The notes beneath the pieces are model-generated. The model was not told the DNA's origin. It made no database searches and worked only from the letters and a program-made list of their open reading frames with translations. Positions 18,247-26,937 of a stretch of 64,000 nucleotides of DNA are shown in pieces. The DNA is from an uncultured Gardnerella sp. (GTDB lineage: Bacteria; Actinomycetota; Actinomycetes; Actinomycetales; Bifidobacteriaceae): NCBI GenBank assembly GCA_947088155.1, contig CAMUFL010000002.1, positions 62,001-126,000 of the forward strand, in the 5' to 3' direction. Made by a program: the position numbers and the translations under genes. The stretch's first letter is position 1. The number at the start of each line of letters is the position of its first letter.

Positions 18247-18873
18247 TTAATTTACTGGATTATGCTGAATTGCTTTAGGAAGTTTCTTAATAGAATCTGC
18301 TTTTACGCAGCCGCGCACTTCTTGTATTGCAGCTCCAGCCGCAGGAACGTCAACTTTTGGACGAAGATTATTAAAAGTTGAGCCAAGCACAATGTCAATA
18401 AGCTTATCTTGGCGATCGTCCATGCGCATAACAGCATCAACAAAATTAGAATTTACTGTATATGCTTCATTAATAGCGTTCTTGCCAAAATAAATCGTCG
18501 TGCGTTTTACGTTGCTAGTTTTGTTGTTGTTTACTTCGGTAAGATTAAAACCTCTAGCATTTAAAGCTTCGCCAACAGCCCGAGCAAAACCGCGGAATTT
18601 TGTGCCATTTAACACTCGAATAGACACAGCGCGATTGTCAATATAAGGAGTTTTTGTGCCTTCTTTGCTTTTAATTGCGCAAGGTGCTGCTACTCCGTAA
18701 TTTGGATTATCTTTTGGCGTAGAAGCTGAATTCATGCCGAAAACATGGAATTGCACAAGTAGTGAAAGTACGAAAGCAACTGCCAACCCAATGCTTACAG
18801 ATGTAATCACAGACCGTTTCCTTTGATACATGAAAGCTTTACGAGCAATACGTTCATCGTATTCTTGCGCCAT
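18247..18873 (-). CDS. LytR_C-domain membrane protein
   Basis: A ~208-residue protein with a basic cytoplasmic start, one membrane helix (VITSVSIGLAVAFVLSLLVQF, about 22-42) and an external domain. That domain contains VSIRVLNGTKFRGFARAVGEALNARGF, characteristic of the LytR/CpsA/Psr C-terminal domain family. It lacks the LCP phosphotransferase domain, so it is probably a wall-associated accessory factor rather than a ligase. The ATG at 18873 has GGAAG 5 nt upstream. It is on the opposite strand to pcnA with convergent ends. Confidence 0.85.
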   Translation of the reverse strand: MAQEYDERIARKAFMYQRKRSVITSVSIGLAVAFVLSLLVQFHVFGMNSASTPKDNPNYGVAAPCAIKSKEGTKTPYIDNRAVSIRVLNGTKFRGFARAVGEALNARGFNLTEVNNNKTSNVKRTTIYFGKNAINEAYTVNSNFVDAVMRMDDRQDKLIDIVLGSTFNNLRPKVDVPAAGAAIQEVRGCVKADSIKKLPKAIQHNPVN

Positions 18874-19071
18874 GTTCACTTCCGATCTGCTAGTTTATCT
18901 TCGCGTTTTCAATTGTTTTGCAGCGCATTTATTAAAGCCGCAAATCTCAATATAAACTGCATTTTACTGACTATGTATGACTGAAGTAAGATGCGCTACT
19001 TAGTATTTAAGTAATAAAATGTGCAAAACTAATTTGCGTAACAATTTATCTAAATATTAAAACTAATATTG

Positions 19072-19953
19072 CTAATCTGCACAGCTTTTGCACGCAGCAT
19101 ATAATGCAATAAATTCTTCGCAAGTAAGAGTTTCTCCGCGTCTAGTTGGATCAATTCCAGCTTTTTTGTACGCTTCTTCCGGAACCTGATGTTTAAGCGC
19201 TGCATGTAACGTTTTACGACGCTGCTGGAAAGCAGCATCAATAAGCGAAAACACGCCTTCGCGCTCGCTACTGTCTCCTTTACTCACAGAATCTCTTGTA
19301 AAAGACACAAGCGCGGAATCAACATTTGGTGCAGGCCAAAACACATTGCGGCCAATAAGCCCTGCGCGCTGGGACTTTCCGTACCACGCTAACTTCACGC
19401 TAGGCGTGCCGTATACTTTGTTTCCAGGCTGAGCGCATAATCTGTCCGCAACTTCTTTTTGAACCATTACTAAAAAGTGCTGCAAATTACTAAATTTTTC
19501 AAGTAAAGTAAGCAAAATAGGCGTGGCAACGTTATATGGCAAATTTGCAACAAGCGTAAATTTCTGAGCGGTTGCAAGTTGTGGCACGTCGTCAGCATTT
19601 ATTGTTAAAGCGTCTTTAAGAATCACATTAAACCTATGCGCAGCATCAGGCATGAATTCTTCTACTGTGTGTGGAAGACGATTGGCTAATTGAGGATCAA
19701 TTTCTACGGCTGTAAGATGCGCGCCGGTTTGCAATATTGCAAGAGTGAGAGAACCAAGCCCAGGACCAACTTCCATAACAGTGTCTCCTGCTTGCACGCC
19801 GGCAGCAGCCACAATTTTCCGCACAGTGCCAGGATCAATAACGAAATTTTGACCGAACTTTTTTGTAGGTGTAATACCTTCTTCTGCAGCGATACGTCGA
19901 ATATCTGCCGCACCTAAAAGCTGACCGTTAGTTTCAGTGTTGAGTTCTGTCAA
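19072..19953 (-). CDS. rsmA: 16S rRNA dimethyladenosine transferase RsmA (KsgA)
   Basis: Dimethylates two adjacent adenosines near the 3' end of 16S rRNA. It shows FGQNFVIDPGTVRKIVAAAG, the SAM loop VMEVGPGLGSLTLAIL, the catalytic NLPYNVATPILLTLL, and the C-terminal FQQRRKTLHAAL. Length of 293 is typical. It lies directly downstream of the RpfB-like gene, the same pairing (rpfB-ksgA) as in mycobacteria and other bifidobacteria. Confidence 0.95.
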   Translation of the reverse strand: MTELNTETNGQLLGAADIRRIAAEEGITPTKKFGQNFVIDPGTVRKIVAAAGVQAGDTVMEVGPGLGSLTLAILQTGAHLTAVEIDPQLANRLPHTVEEFMPDAAHRFNVILKDALTINADDVPQLATAQKFTLVANLPYNVATPILLTLLEKFSNLQHFLVMVQKEVADRLCAQPGNKVYGTPSVKLAWYGKSQRAGLIGRNVFWPAPNVDSALVSFTRDSVSKGDSSEREGVFSLIDAAFQQRRKTLHAALKHQVPEEAYKKAGIDPTRRGETLTCEEFIALYAACKSCAD

Positions 19954-20020
19954 TGTGTACCATCCAATTAAGATTTAATGATATTTAATAGTATTTGATT
20001 TAGCGCAGTGGAATTATTAT

Positions 20021-21583
20021 TTAGTACCAACCAACTTCGTGGGAATGCCTTACAGCGCCGCTAGGAGACTTATAGTGCGCTTTAATATACGTTAAGCCCC
20101 AGCTGATTTGCACCGCCGCATCCTCATGCCAGTTTGCTCCAGCGCTACTCATTTTGTCTGCAGGAAGAGCTTGAGGGATGCCATAAGCATGCGAGCTTGG
20201 GTTTTCAGCATTCCATCTCCAACCTGACTCCTTGTTCCACAGCCAAACGAGGTCATCCCATTCTTTTCCGGTCCAGCCCATTTGTGCTGCTGCTCCTTGC
20301 GCAAAAAGTTTAGCTTGTTCAGGGGTGGCATGAACTAGGCTGTTAGGATTATCCGCCGGCGCTGGTGCTGGAGGATTTGGTGCTGGTGCAGGATTTTGCG
20401 TTTGCGCAGGTGTTGAAGATTGCTGATTAGCTTGTGCCTGCTGATTAGTTGCATTTTGAGCAGGTTTTTCGCCTTCGCTTCCCTTCTGGTTTTGTCCCTG
20501 GTTTTGGCTCTGACCTTGGTTTTGGCCTTGTCCTTGCGCTTGTGCTTGTCCTTGAGCTGTAGATTGATTTTGCTTATAAGATTGTTGAGTATTTTGCGTA
20601 TCTTGATTTTGTGCCTGAGCCGGCTTTTGTTCAGCTTTTTGCTCTTGCTTAGATGCTTTATTTTGCGCAAGTTGCTTATCTTTTGCTCGTGGTTCTTGTT
20701 TTTGCGCATTATTTTGTTGAACAGGTGCAGGTTCAGCTTTTCCAATAGCGATAACCTGATTAATTGCAGGTTTTATTAGATTTTGTGAAATAAGCGTGGC
20801 GCTTTCAGGCTTTCCGTCTACGTACGTTACGTTATACGTGTCTTCGCGCTCGCCGTTAGCGCCTGCTTGCTGCACTACGCGCGCGTTCGCTGGAAGCTTA
20901 GGATCGATCACAGTTTGCGTGGCAAACGGTAGTGAAACTGTGCGAGTTTCTTTACCGTGAGTTACTCGCGAAATACGTAAAATAGTCTTATTGCCTTCTT
21001 CTTCCACGCTTACGCGATCTTCTTTTCCGAGCACAATTCCTTGTGCGTCTAAAATTGCGCTTGCTGGAAGTTTTCCGTCTGGTGCAATTCGTGTTTTTCC
21101 GTCGGCAATAACAGTAATTGGACCTTTTTTGTTTATTGACAATCCGCAAGTAAGCTGATCGTAAATATTTTGCAAATTTACTGTAATTCGTTCAGCGTTT
21201 TTAGCGTTTGCTTTAAAGAATCCAATAAGTTGATCAACGCTGGTTGCAACAGTCCAAAATGGTATTGTGACGCCGTCTACGGTAATAGAAGTTTGATAAG
21301 CGCTACGAACGGTAACAGTAGCGTGATTTGTTAAAATATCTCCGGATGAAGAAATGATCTGATCATGCGTTTTTACAGGTATTTTTTGCTCTTCTAGCAG
21401 GCGAATTGAGGTGGTGGCATAAGTGTTGACTATGCGGGTTTTGCCGTTCACAACCAGTGCTACTGATTTTTGAGACGTAAACGCGAATAGTCCCATTGCT
21501 GCAAATGTTAAAGATAGTATGCAAGCAATAATACGGGTACGTCGCATAACAATTAAACGTCGAGGCGTCCATCGACGTGCCAT
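20021..21583 (-). CDS. RpfB-like secreted protein: DUF348, G5 and lytic-transglycosylase-like domains
   Basis: Secreted wall-active protein. A basic start and hydrophobic segment (IIACILSLTFAAMGLFAF, about 18-35) are followed by DUF348-type repeats (ALVVNGKTRIVNTYATTSIRLLEEQKI and later copies). A G5 domain (about 195-275) precedes a long Gln/Asn/Ala linker (about 290-410). The C-terminal ~100 residues (WDDLVWLWNKESGW, AYGIPQALPADKM, ISWGLTYIKAHY) resemble transglycosylase-like domains of bifidobacterial Rpf/aggregation-promoting proteins. The Glu in NKESGW is the likely catalytic acid. It is adjacent to rsmA. Muralytic activity is inferred from family resemblance. Confidence 0.85.
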   Translation of the reverse strand: MARRWTPRRLIVMRRTRIIACILSLTFAAMGLFAFTSQKSVALVVNGKTRIVNTYATTSIRLLEEQKIPVKTHDQIISSSGDILTNHATVTVRSAYQTSITVDGVTIPFWTVATSVDQLIGFFKANAKNAERITVNLQNIYDQLTCGLSINKKGPITVIADGKTRIAPDGKLPASAILDAQGIVLGKEDRVSVEEEGNKTILRISRVTHGKETRTVSLPFATQTVIDPKLPANARVVQQAGANGEREDTYNVTYVDGKPESATLISQNLIKPAINQVIAIGKAEPAPVQQNNAQKQEPRAKDKQLAQNKASKQEQKAEQKPAQAQNQDTQNTQQSYKQNQSTAQGQAQAQGQGQNQGQSQNQGQNQKGSEGEKPAQNATNQQAQANQQSSTPAQTQNPAPAPNPPAPAPADNPNSLVHATPEQAKLFAQGAAAQMGWTGKEWDDLVWLWNKESGWRWNAENPSSHAYGIPQALPADKMSSAGANWHEDAAVQISWGLTYIKAHYKSPSGAVRHSHEVGWY

Positions 21584-21660
21584 ATAGCCACTCCCTTCAT
21601 CTAAAACTAAATTTTATTATACCTTCTGCGCTGCATTGGTAATTAAACGCAAAACAGAAT

Positions 21661-21789
21661 AAAAATGGGGGCGGGAGAGAAGGGGATGTTCCCGCCCCCC
21701 TATGAGGTGGAGCTGGTTGGGGGACGCTCCACTCTCACCTCGGAAACCCTGAGTTGGGGGAAGGTTTCCGAGTTCTTACTCGCGAAAAG
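21661..21789 (-). ncRNA. 6C-like small RNA candidate
   Basis: Read on the minus strand, the region holds hairpin A (stem CTCGGAAACC/GGTTTCCGAG, 21772-21739) with a CCCCC-containing loop. Hairpin B (21741-21704, stem core GGAGC/GCTCC) also has a CCCCC-containing loop. A strong rho-independent terminator follows (GGGGGCGGGA/TCCCGCCCCC, 21699-21667, then ATTTTT). A TATAAT -10 lies at 21801-21796, placing the start near 21789 and giving about 130 nt. Two C-loop hairpins plus terminator match the actinobacterial 6C RNA plan (Rfam 6C), although the loops here show five consecutive Cs, not six. No clear -35 was seen. Confidence 0.65.
21667..21699 (-). terminator. Rho-independent terminator of the 6C-like RNA
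   Basis: A perfect 10-bp GC-rich stem (GGGGGCGGGA with TCCCGCCCCC) and 13-nt loop are followed on the minus strand by ATTTTTATT. It isolates the small RNA from the RpfB-like gene starting at 21583. Confidence 0.85.
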
Positions 21790-21796
21790 TTTTTTA

Positions 21797-22012
21797 TTAT
21801 AAAAATGATTTAGCAGCAGATAGCTTATTGTTACCTTCATCATACGCCATAATTTCGGCACTAGATACGAAAGTAACAATCTTTTTCATTTTTAAGTAGT
21901 TAGTATACCATTCAATTCTCTGCTTTAAGTATTGGACGCTATTATATGCGGGGCAAAAGATAACAAAACCAGTATCTTCAAAATTAGTGCAAAAATCAAA
22001 TAAAAAAATCAA
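21797..22012 (-). pseudogene. Short open frame, possible gene remnant beside tRNA-Thr
   Basis: A 71-codon frame (MIFLFDFCTNFEDTG, ending KLSAAKSFL) lies between the small RNA and tRNA-Thr. I recognise no family. The start has no good ribosome-binding site and the stop falls in the candidate -10 of the small RNA. It could be a remnant of DNA inserted beside the tRNA, a small real gene, or chance. Confidence 0.25.
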
Positions 22013-22027
22013 ATAAAATCATAAAAA

Positions 22028-22104
22028 TGGAGCCTCCTGCCGGGATCGAACCGGCGACCTGCCGCTTACAAGGCGGCCGCTCTGGCCATCTGAGCTAAGG
22101 AGGC
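22028..22104 (-). tRNA. tRNA-Thr (anticodon UGU)
   Basis: A complete cloverleaf on the minus strand: acceptor GCCTCCT with AGGAGGC, D-arm AGCTCAGATGGCCAGAGC, anticodon stem GCCGC/GCGGC with loop CTTGTAA (anticodon TGT), and T-arm GCCGGTTCGATCCCGGC. The 3' CCA is encoded. Confidence 0.95.
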
Positions 22105-22264
22105 GTATTCACACGTGCATAACGAATATGTCATGTAGAACATTGTTTAGTGTACCATATGCCACGTCATTACAAAATTGTGGTGTTGCTAATTGTTGTA
22201 ATGCTGCTTTAATTCGAAAAGAATGTGTCAAATTTGGCGTTGTAAAGCATTAACATAATTCAGT

Positions 22265-24073
22265 ATGGAAGATGTGAGCATGTTTGATTTGCGTCCTGGT
22301 AGTAGTGTTGGCGGATACACGCTTGTTAATAGGCTTGGTGGCGGCGCTATGGGGTCAGTTTGGCGAGTGCGCGACGATGGTGGCAACCAGTATGCTATGA
22401 AAATATTGCGTGATTCAGTGAATGCGTATCGTGAAAATAATGAAGACGATGAACAGGCTCGCGCTCGTTTGCGGCTAAAACGAGAAGCTTTAGCATTGCA
22501 GAAAATACATCATCCTGGAGTTTGTTCAATCGTAGATATGGAGCTTGATGCTTCGATTGCGTTTATTGTAACTGAATTAATTGAAGGTCGAAATTTGCGT
22601 GAAGACGTTGAAGAAAATGGACCTTATATTGCGGATGATTTGGAGAGGCTTTCTAGCAAACTGATTGATGCTGTAAAAGCAGTGCACGAAGCTGGTATTA
22701 TTCATCGAGATATTAAGCCTACGAATGTTATGATTGCTGCGCATGGGCCTGTGCTGGTTGATTTTGGCATTGCTATGGGTGAAGGCGAAAGTCATGTTAC
22801 GCGTACGGGGTTGGTTATGGGTACGCCTGGGTTTATTGCTCCAGAAATTATTGAGGGTGGAGATTCGGATGAGATTACGGATTGGTGGTCTGTTTCTGCA
22901 GTGCTTGCGTTTGCGGCTACTGGTAAACCAGTTTTTGGAACAAAGCCTTTGCTGGCGGTTTTGGAGCGTGCAGCCTCTGGTAATGCAGATTTAACAGGTT
23001 TGCCTCCTAGGACTATGGCTGCTTTTCGTAAGGCATTGCAGCCTGTTCGCGAACAACGTTGTTTTCCTTCTGAATTGGAGCAAGCAATTAGTCAAGATGC
23101 TATGGATCCTTTATCTTGGCCGGAGGCGAACCGCCCTTTTGATAAAAATTCTGCGTGCAATGACGTGCGCAGAATGTGGCGTGAACCCGCTAGTGATACA
23201 AATCATGAAACTGAGCGTGAAACTGAGCGTGAAACAATCGCAATAAACTCAAATAATCAAACTGCAACTGCAACTATGCCTGTAAATGCTACGGTTGTTA
23301 TTCCTAAATCAACTAATTTAAGTTCGCATAATTTGCAGAATTTGACTGAGCAAACTGTACCTAATTTGCAAATCAAAAATAGTATTCAAGATAATCAAAA
23401 TAAGGTTAGTGCTTACTGCAGTAATAATGCTGGTAGTGATAATTCAAATTACGACAATTTAAGTAACGATAATCTAAGTAGCGACAATTTAAGTAACGAC
23501 AATTCTGGCAACGATAGTACCGCTGGAAATAATGCTATAAATCAATATTCTTACTTATATCGCGGAAGGTGGGCGTTGTGTGTTTGTGCAATTGTATGCG
23601 CCGCAATTGCTTTCGTAAGCTTACTGGATGCCGTCGGTTTCGCAATATGCGTTATGTGGATTGGTTCCGCTGCTGGATACAATATTGCGTCGAGTTTTCA
23701 TAGGCAGCAGCTCAACAATGGCATCGTTCCTCGCCACAATACTGCTATGCGTGTTGCTTCACTCCCGTGGCATATTATTCGAGGGCTTTTATACACTTTG
23801 CCGCGCATTTTTGTAATTTTAATTGCTGGCGTAATTGGATCTGTTGTTTACCCGCTATGCTGCGGTAATAATCCAGAATTGTTAGCTGTAAATTTTGGTG
23901 ATTTGCATATTCTTTTGCCAACATATGAGCCAAGTGTTTTTTCGCAAACTTCATTTGGTTACGCAATTGGTTTTGTTGTTGCGTGGATTGTGCTTGCTTT
24001 TATAAAGAGCACAACAACGTTCTACTTAGGTTTAGGAGCGTTGTTGGGTGCTGGAAAATCTGCAAAACTGTAA
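22265..24073 (+). CDS. Membrane-associated serine/threonine protein kinase (Hanks type)
   Basis: The N-terminal kinase domain (about 12-270) has all key residues: Gly loop LGGGAMGSVW, ATP lysine in YAMKIL, catalytic loop HRDIKPTNV, DFG in LVDFGIAMG, and the activation segment ending GTPGFIAPEII. A disordered linker (about 300-430) includes a tandem repeat of DNLSN/DNLSS units. The C-terminal ~170 residues are hydrophobic with four or five membrane helices (WALCVCAIVCAAIAFVSLL onward). It therefore differs from PASTA kinases, having no PASTA domains. Substrates are unknown. The next gene is a DsbA-like protein 145 bp downstream. Confidence 0.9.
   Translation: MEDVSMFDLRPGSSVGGYTLVNRLGGGAMGSVWRVRDDGGNQYAMKILRDSVNAYRENNEDDEQARARLRLKREALALQKIHHPGVCSIVDMELDASIAFIVTELIEGRNLREDVEENGPYIADDLERLSSKLIDAVKAVHEAGIIHRDIKPTNVMIAAHGPVLVDFGIAMGEGESHVTRTGLVMGTPGFIAPEIIEGGDSDEITDWWSVSAVLAFAATGKPVFGTKPLLAVLERAASGNADLTGLPPRTMAAFRKALQPVREQRCFPSELEQAISQDAMDPLSWPEANRPFDKNSACNDVRRMWREPASDTNHETERETERETIAINSNNQTATATMPVNATVVIPKSTNLSSHNLQNLTEQTVPNLQIKNSIQDNQNKVSAYCSNNAGSDNSNYDNLSNDNLSSDNLSNDNSGNDSTAGNNAINQYSYLYRGRWALCVCAIVCAAIAFVSLLDAVGFAICVMWIGSAAGYNIASSFHRQQLNNGIVPRHNTAMRVASLPWHIIRGLLYTLPRIFVILIAGVIGSVVYPLCCGNNPELLAVNFGDLHILLPTYEPSVFSQTSFGYAIGFVVAWIVLAFIKSTTTFYLGLGALLGAGKSAKL
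23452..23512. repeat. 15-bp tandem repeats in kinase linker
   Basis: Units reading GAC/GAT AAT TTA/CTA AGT AAC/AGC encode DNLSN, DNLSS, DNLSN, DNSGN. The period is a multiple of three, so it would vary linker length in frame. Confidence 0.6.
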
Positions 24074-24218
24074 ATAAAACAATAAAACCTTGCGTGCGAA
24101 TAATGTATTATTCCCAGTTGATACCATCAATTAAACTATAGGGCAGTCGTATTTGTTATATGTGCACTGCTGGGAGAATATCTTAGTGGGAAGATTAAAA
24201 ATAGATTGAAGGATTGCG

Positions 24219-25190
24219 ATGCCTAAAATTCAAGTAGACAACATAAGTCGGAATGGTTCGTCGACGACTAGACGCGAAAAAGCTTTGAAAAATCAAGAAC
24301 AACTTGCTATAGAGGCGCGTGAACGTCGTCAGCAGACAATTATCGGAGTTATTGTAGTAATTATTGTTATAGCTATGCTATCCGCAATTGGTGTTACTAC
24401 TTATCAAGCTGTTTATGCTCCGATGCAAATGAAGATTGAACAATCTGATAAGTCTAAAAATGAACTAAAAAAACTTTCTGCTAAATATAAACCAAAGATG
24501 TCGAATGCTGAAGGTGGAATTCTTATGAGCAAGCTTGGTTACAACAAGCCTGCCGGAAAAGCTCCAACTGTTGCAGTGTATTTTGACCCTCTGTGCCCAG
24601 GTTGCGGTGAATTTAATCGCGCTGCAGATAAAACTTTATTTGCCATGCTCAAAGCTGGACAAATTAACTTGGAGCTGCACCCAATGTCGTTCTTGGATCA
24701 GTTTTCTGCCGGTTCTTATTCGAGTCGCGTGACTTCTTCTATTGAATACATTGCGGAAAACGATGATAACCCAGAGCACTTGATGCGGTTTATTGGCAAT
24801 ATTTTCAGCAAGGATTTCCAACCAGAAGAAGGAAAGAAGCAGAAGCCAGTTACTAACGAACAGTTAATCAAGCAAGCTAAAAAAGCTGGTATTGATGCTT
24901 CCGTTGCCAGTAAGGCTTTTGAACGTCGTTACTTAGTGTGGCAGCGTGCAGTAAACAAGTATGTTCCTGATTTCTTAGAATTGTTGAACGTTTCTGGGCC
25001 TAGTAAAGGTTCTATGACAACGCCAACCGTAACAATTAACGGTAAGTTGCTTGACATAAATGCTGCTAGTGAAAAGAATATGAAGACGCTTGATGCAATT
25101 TTGCATTGCATTGGTTTGAATAAAAACCAAGTTGGAGTTGTAGGTCGAATGCCTAAAGTGTCTAACACTGACTCCCCTATTTCCTTGTAG
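24219..25190 (+). CDS. Membrane-anchored DsbA-like thioredoxin-fold oxidoreductase
   Basis: Predicted extracytoplasmic thiol-disulfide protein. An N-terminal basic segment and one membrane helix (TIIGVIVVIIVIAMLSAIGV, about 39-58) are followed by a thioredoxin_4/DsbA domain with the redox motif CPGC (DPLCPGCGEFNRAADK, about residue 125) and a cis-Pro-containing TTPTVTING near the C-terminus. Length of 323 fits actinobacterial BdbD/DsbA-like proteins. It lies downstream of the kinase and ends at a strong terminator, so the two may be co-transcribed. Confidence 0.88.
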   Translation: MPKIQVDNISRNGSSTTRREKALKNQEQLAIEARERRQQTIIGVIVVIIVIAMLSAIGVTTYQAVYAPMQMKIEQSDKSKNELKKLSAKYKPKMSNAEGGILMSKLGYNKPAGKAPTVAVYFDPLCPGCGEFNRAADKTLFAMLKAGQINLELHPMSFLDQFSAGSYSSRVTSSIEYIAENDDNPEHLMRFIGNIFSKDFQPEEGKKQKPVTNEQLIKQAKKAGIDASVASKAFERRYLVWQRAVNKYVPDFLELLNVSGPSKGSMTTPTVTINGKLLDINAASEKNMKTLDAILHCIGLNKNQVGVVGRMPKVSNTDSPISL

Positions 25191-25210
25191 CGCATAGATT
25201 ATTTAGTTAA

Positions 25211-25246
25211 AGCGGACGTTGGGTTTATGCTTAACGTCCGCTTTTG
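25211..25246 (+). terminator. Rho-independent terminator after DsbA-like gene
   Basis: A perfect 10-bp stem AGCGGACGTT / AACGTCCGCT with a 12-nt loop is followed by TTTTG. Confidence 0.85.
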
Positions 25247-25403
25247 TATTGCGCCTTCTTGTATAAACAAATGATTATATAATTGAGCATTTTTTGTGGC
25301 GAAAACCAACTATTGTTTAAGTATTTATTAGTAACTTTTTGCATATTCGACACGCCGAGTATTGAGAAAATACTGATTTTTTGCTGTTTTTCTAAGGTAA
25401 ACA

Positions 25404-25412
25404 TGATATATT
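25404..25412 (+). promoter_or_regulatory. Extended -10 promoter upstream of the sugar-ABC ATPase gene
   Basis: TGATATATT contains the TG extension and TATATT. The distance to the ATG at 25418 (6 nt) suggests transcription begins at or next to that start codon. The -35 is poor, as often with extended -10 promoters. Confidence 0.5.
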
Positions 25413-25417
25413 AAGGC

Positions 25418-25549
25418 ATGGCTCAACGAAGAGAACCTTCAATGGACCAGGTAAGTAAACTGTGGACGATTGATACCCGCCGATGTAGGAATTGGGGTCA
25501 TGAGTGCACACCCTTCACTACGGATCGTTCGGCACGTACCTGCCGATGA
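25418..25549 (+). CDS. Possible leaderless 43-aa leader ORF upstream of the ABC ATPase
   Basis: A 43-codon frame (MAQRREPSMDQVSKLW..., ending SARTCR) rich in Arg, with three Cys. Its ATG sits 6 bp after an extended -10, so the mRNA could be leaderless. Its TGA (25547-25549) overlaps the GAAAGGA ribosome-binding site of the downstream gene. The geometry suggests translation of this peptide could control the ATPase gene. Nothing in the peptide is recognised; it may equally be untranslated leader. Confidence 0.4.
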   Translation: MAQRREPSMDQVSKLWTIDTRRCRNWGHECTPFTTDRSARTCR

Positions 25550-25560
25550 AAGGACATATC

Positions 25561-26688
25561 ATGGCAGAAGTTATATTTGATCATGTAACTCGTATCTACC
25601 CTGGCAACGATAAGCCATCGGTTGACGATTTGAACATGACTATTGAAGATGGCGAGTTCCTCGTACTGGTTGGTCCATCTGGTTGCGGTAAGTCGACTAC
25701 TTTGCGTATGTTGGCAGGCCTTGAAGAGGTAAACAAGGGACGTATCCTCATTGGTGGCCGCGATGTTACCACAATGCAGCCAAAGGATCGCGATATTGCT
25801 ATGGTGTTCCAAAACTACGCGTTGTATCCTCATATGACGGTTGCAGACAATATGGGCTTCGCTTTGAAGATTGCAGGAGTTCCTAAGGAAGAAATTAGCG
25901 CTCGCGTTAAAAAAGCTGCTGAAGTTTTGGATTTGACAGAATATTTAGACCGTAAGCCAAAGGCTCTGTCTGGCGGTCAGCGTCAGCGCGTGGCAATGGG
26001 TCGCGCAATTGTTCGCGAACCAAAAGTCTTCTTAATGGATGAGCCTCTTTCCAACTTGGATGCTAAGCTCCGCGTGCAGACTCGTACTCAGATTGCTGCT
26101 TTGCAGCGTCAGCTTGGAGTTACTACTTTGTACGTGACCCACGATCAGACTGAGGCTTTGACCATGGGCGATCGCATTGCAGTAATCAAGCTTGGTGTTT
26201 TGCAGCAGGTTGGTGCTCCAACTGAGCTTTACGATCACCCAGCAAACGTGTTTGTTGCAGGCTTCATTGGTTCTCCATCCATGAACCTCAACCAGCATCC
26301 AGTTGTTGACGGTCGTGCTCAGATTGGTGAGGATTCCATTGTTCTCCCAGCTGAAGCTGTGGACATGCTCACTGCAGAAGATAACGGACAGATTATTGTT
26401 GGCTTCCGTCCAGAAGATGCAAGCTTGGCAACATCTGATGATCCAAACGCCTTCTCCCTGAAGGTAGTCAACGTGGAAGATCTTGGTTCTGACGGCTATA
26501 TCTACGGCAATATCATTACCAACGGTTCTCCTGAGGAAGCATCTACAATGATGTCTGATCAGAACAAGCTCACAACCATTCGTGTGAACCCACGCGCTTT
26601 GCCGAAGGTTGGCGATACTGTGAAGATTAAGATTGATCCATCTAAGATGCATCTGTTTGCTCCTTCTACTGAGTTGCGTTTGAACTAA
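25561..26688 (+). CDS. ugpC: Sugar ABC transporter ATP-binding protein (UgpC/MsmK/MalK family)
   Basis: ATPase energising CUT1-type sugar uptake systems. Walker A GPSGCGKSTT, Q-loop VFQNYALYPHMTV, signature LSGGQRQRVAMGRA, Walker B VFLMDEPLSNLDAKLR, and the H-loop VTHDQTEAL are present. A C-terminal TOBE-type regulatory domain follows (about 240-375). ATG 25561 is preceded by GAAAGGA; an upstream in-frame start at 25504 is unlikely. No permease or binding-protein genes are adjacent, which fits a shared ATPase serving several sugar transporters, as MsmK does in other Gram-positives. Confidence 0.93.
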   Translation: MAEVIFDHVTRIYPGNDKPSVDDLNMTIEDGEFLVLVGPSGCGKSTTLRMLAGLEEVNKGRILIGGRDVTTMQPKDRDIAMVFQNYALYPHMTVADNMGFALKIAGVPKEEISARVKKAAEVLDLTEYLDRKPKALSGGQRQRVAMGRAIVREPKVFLMDEPLSNLDAKLRVQTRTQIAALQRQLGVTTLYVTHDQTEALTMGDRIAVIKLGVLQQVGAPTELYDHPANVFVAGFIGSPSMNLNQHPVVDGRAQIGEDSIVLPAEAVDMLTAEDNGQIIVGFRPEDASLATSDDPNAFSLKVVNVEDLGSDGYIYGNIITNGSPEEASTMMSDQNKLTTIRVNPRALPKVGDTVKIKIDPSKMHLFAPSTELRLN

Positions 26689-26724
26689 AAGCGTAATAAG
26701 CAAACTTTCGGTATAAGGGTATGG

Positions 26725-26757
26725 CGGGGTTCGCAATATAAAGCGAACCCCGTTTTT
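26725..26757 (+). terminator. Rho-independent terminator after the ABC ATPase gene
   Basis: CGGGGTTCGC / GCGAACCCCG forms a perfect 10-bp stem with an 8-nt loop, followed by TTTTT. Confidence 0.9.
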
Positions 26758-26937
26758 GGCAGCAAGAAGATATATAAAAGGTCGCATGAAAGCTACATAA
26801 AATTGTATTTTTGTGAATGTAGTTATTATGCGTGGCCTATTATGTATAGTTGTTATCAATAATTCGCCAGTGATTAATCTGCGTTCTATTGGATGCAGAA
26901 ATATTGTTGGCACGAGCATGATTGGTAAATAAGCATT

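Noticed and set aside
23452..23512. Kinase-linker repeats as a regulatory DNA array.
   Set aside because: They are in frame within a disordered linker, so a protein-level explanation is sufficient.
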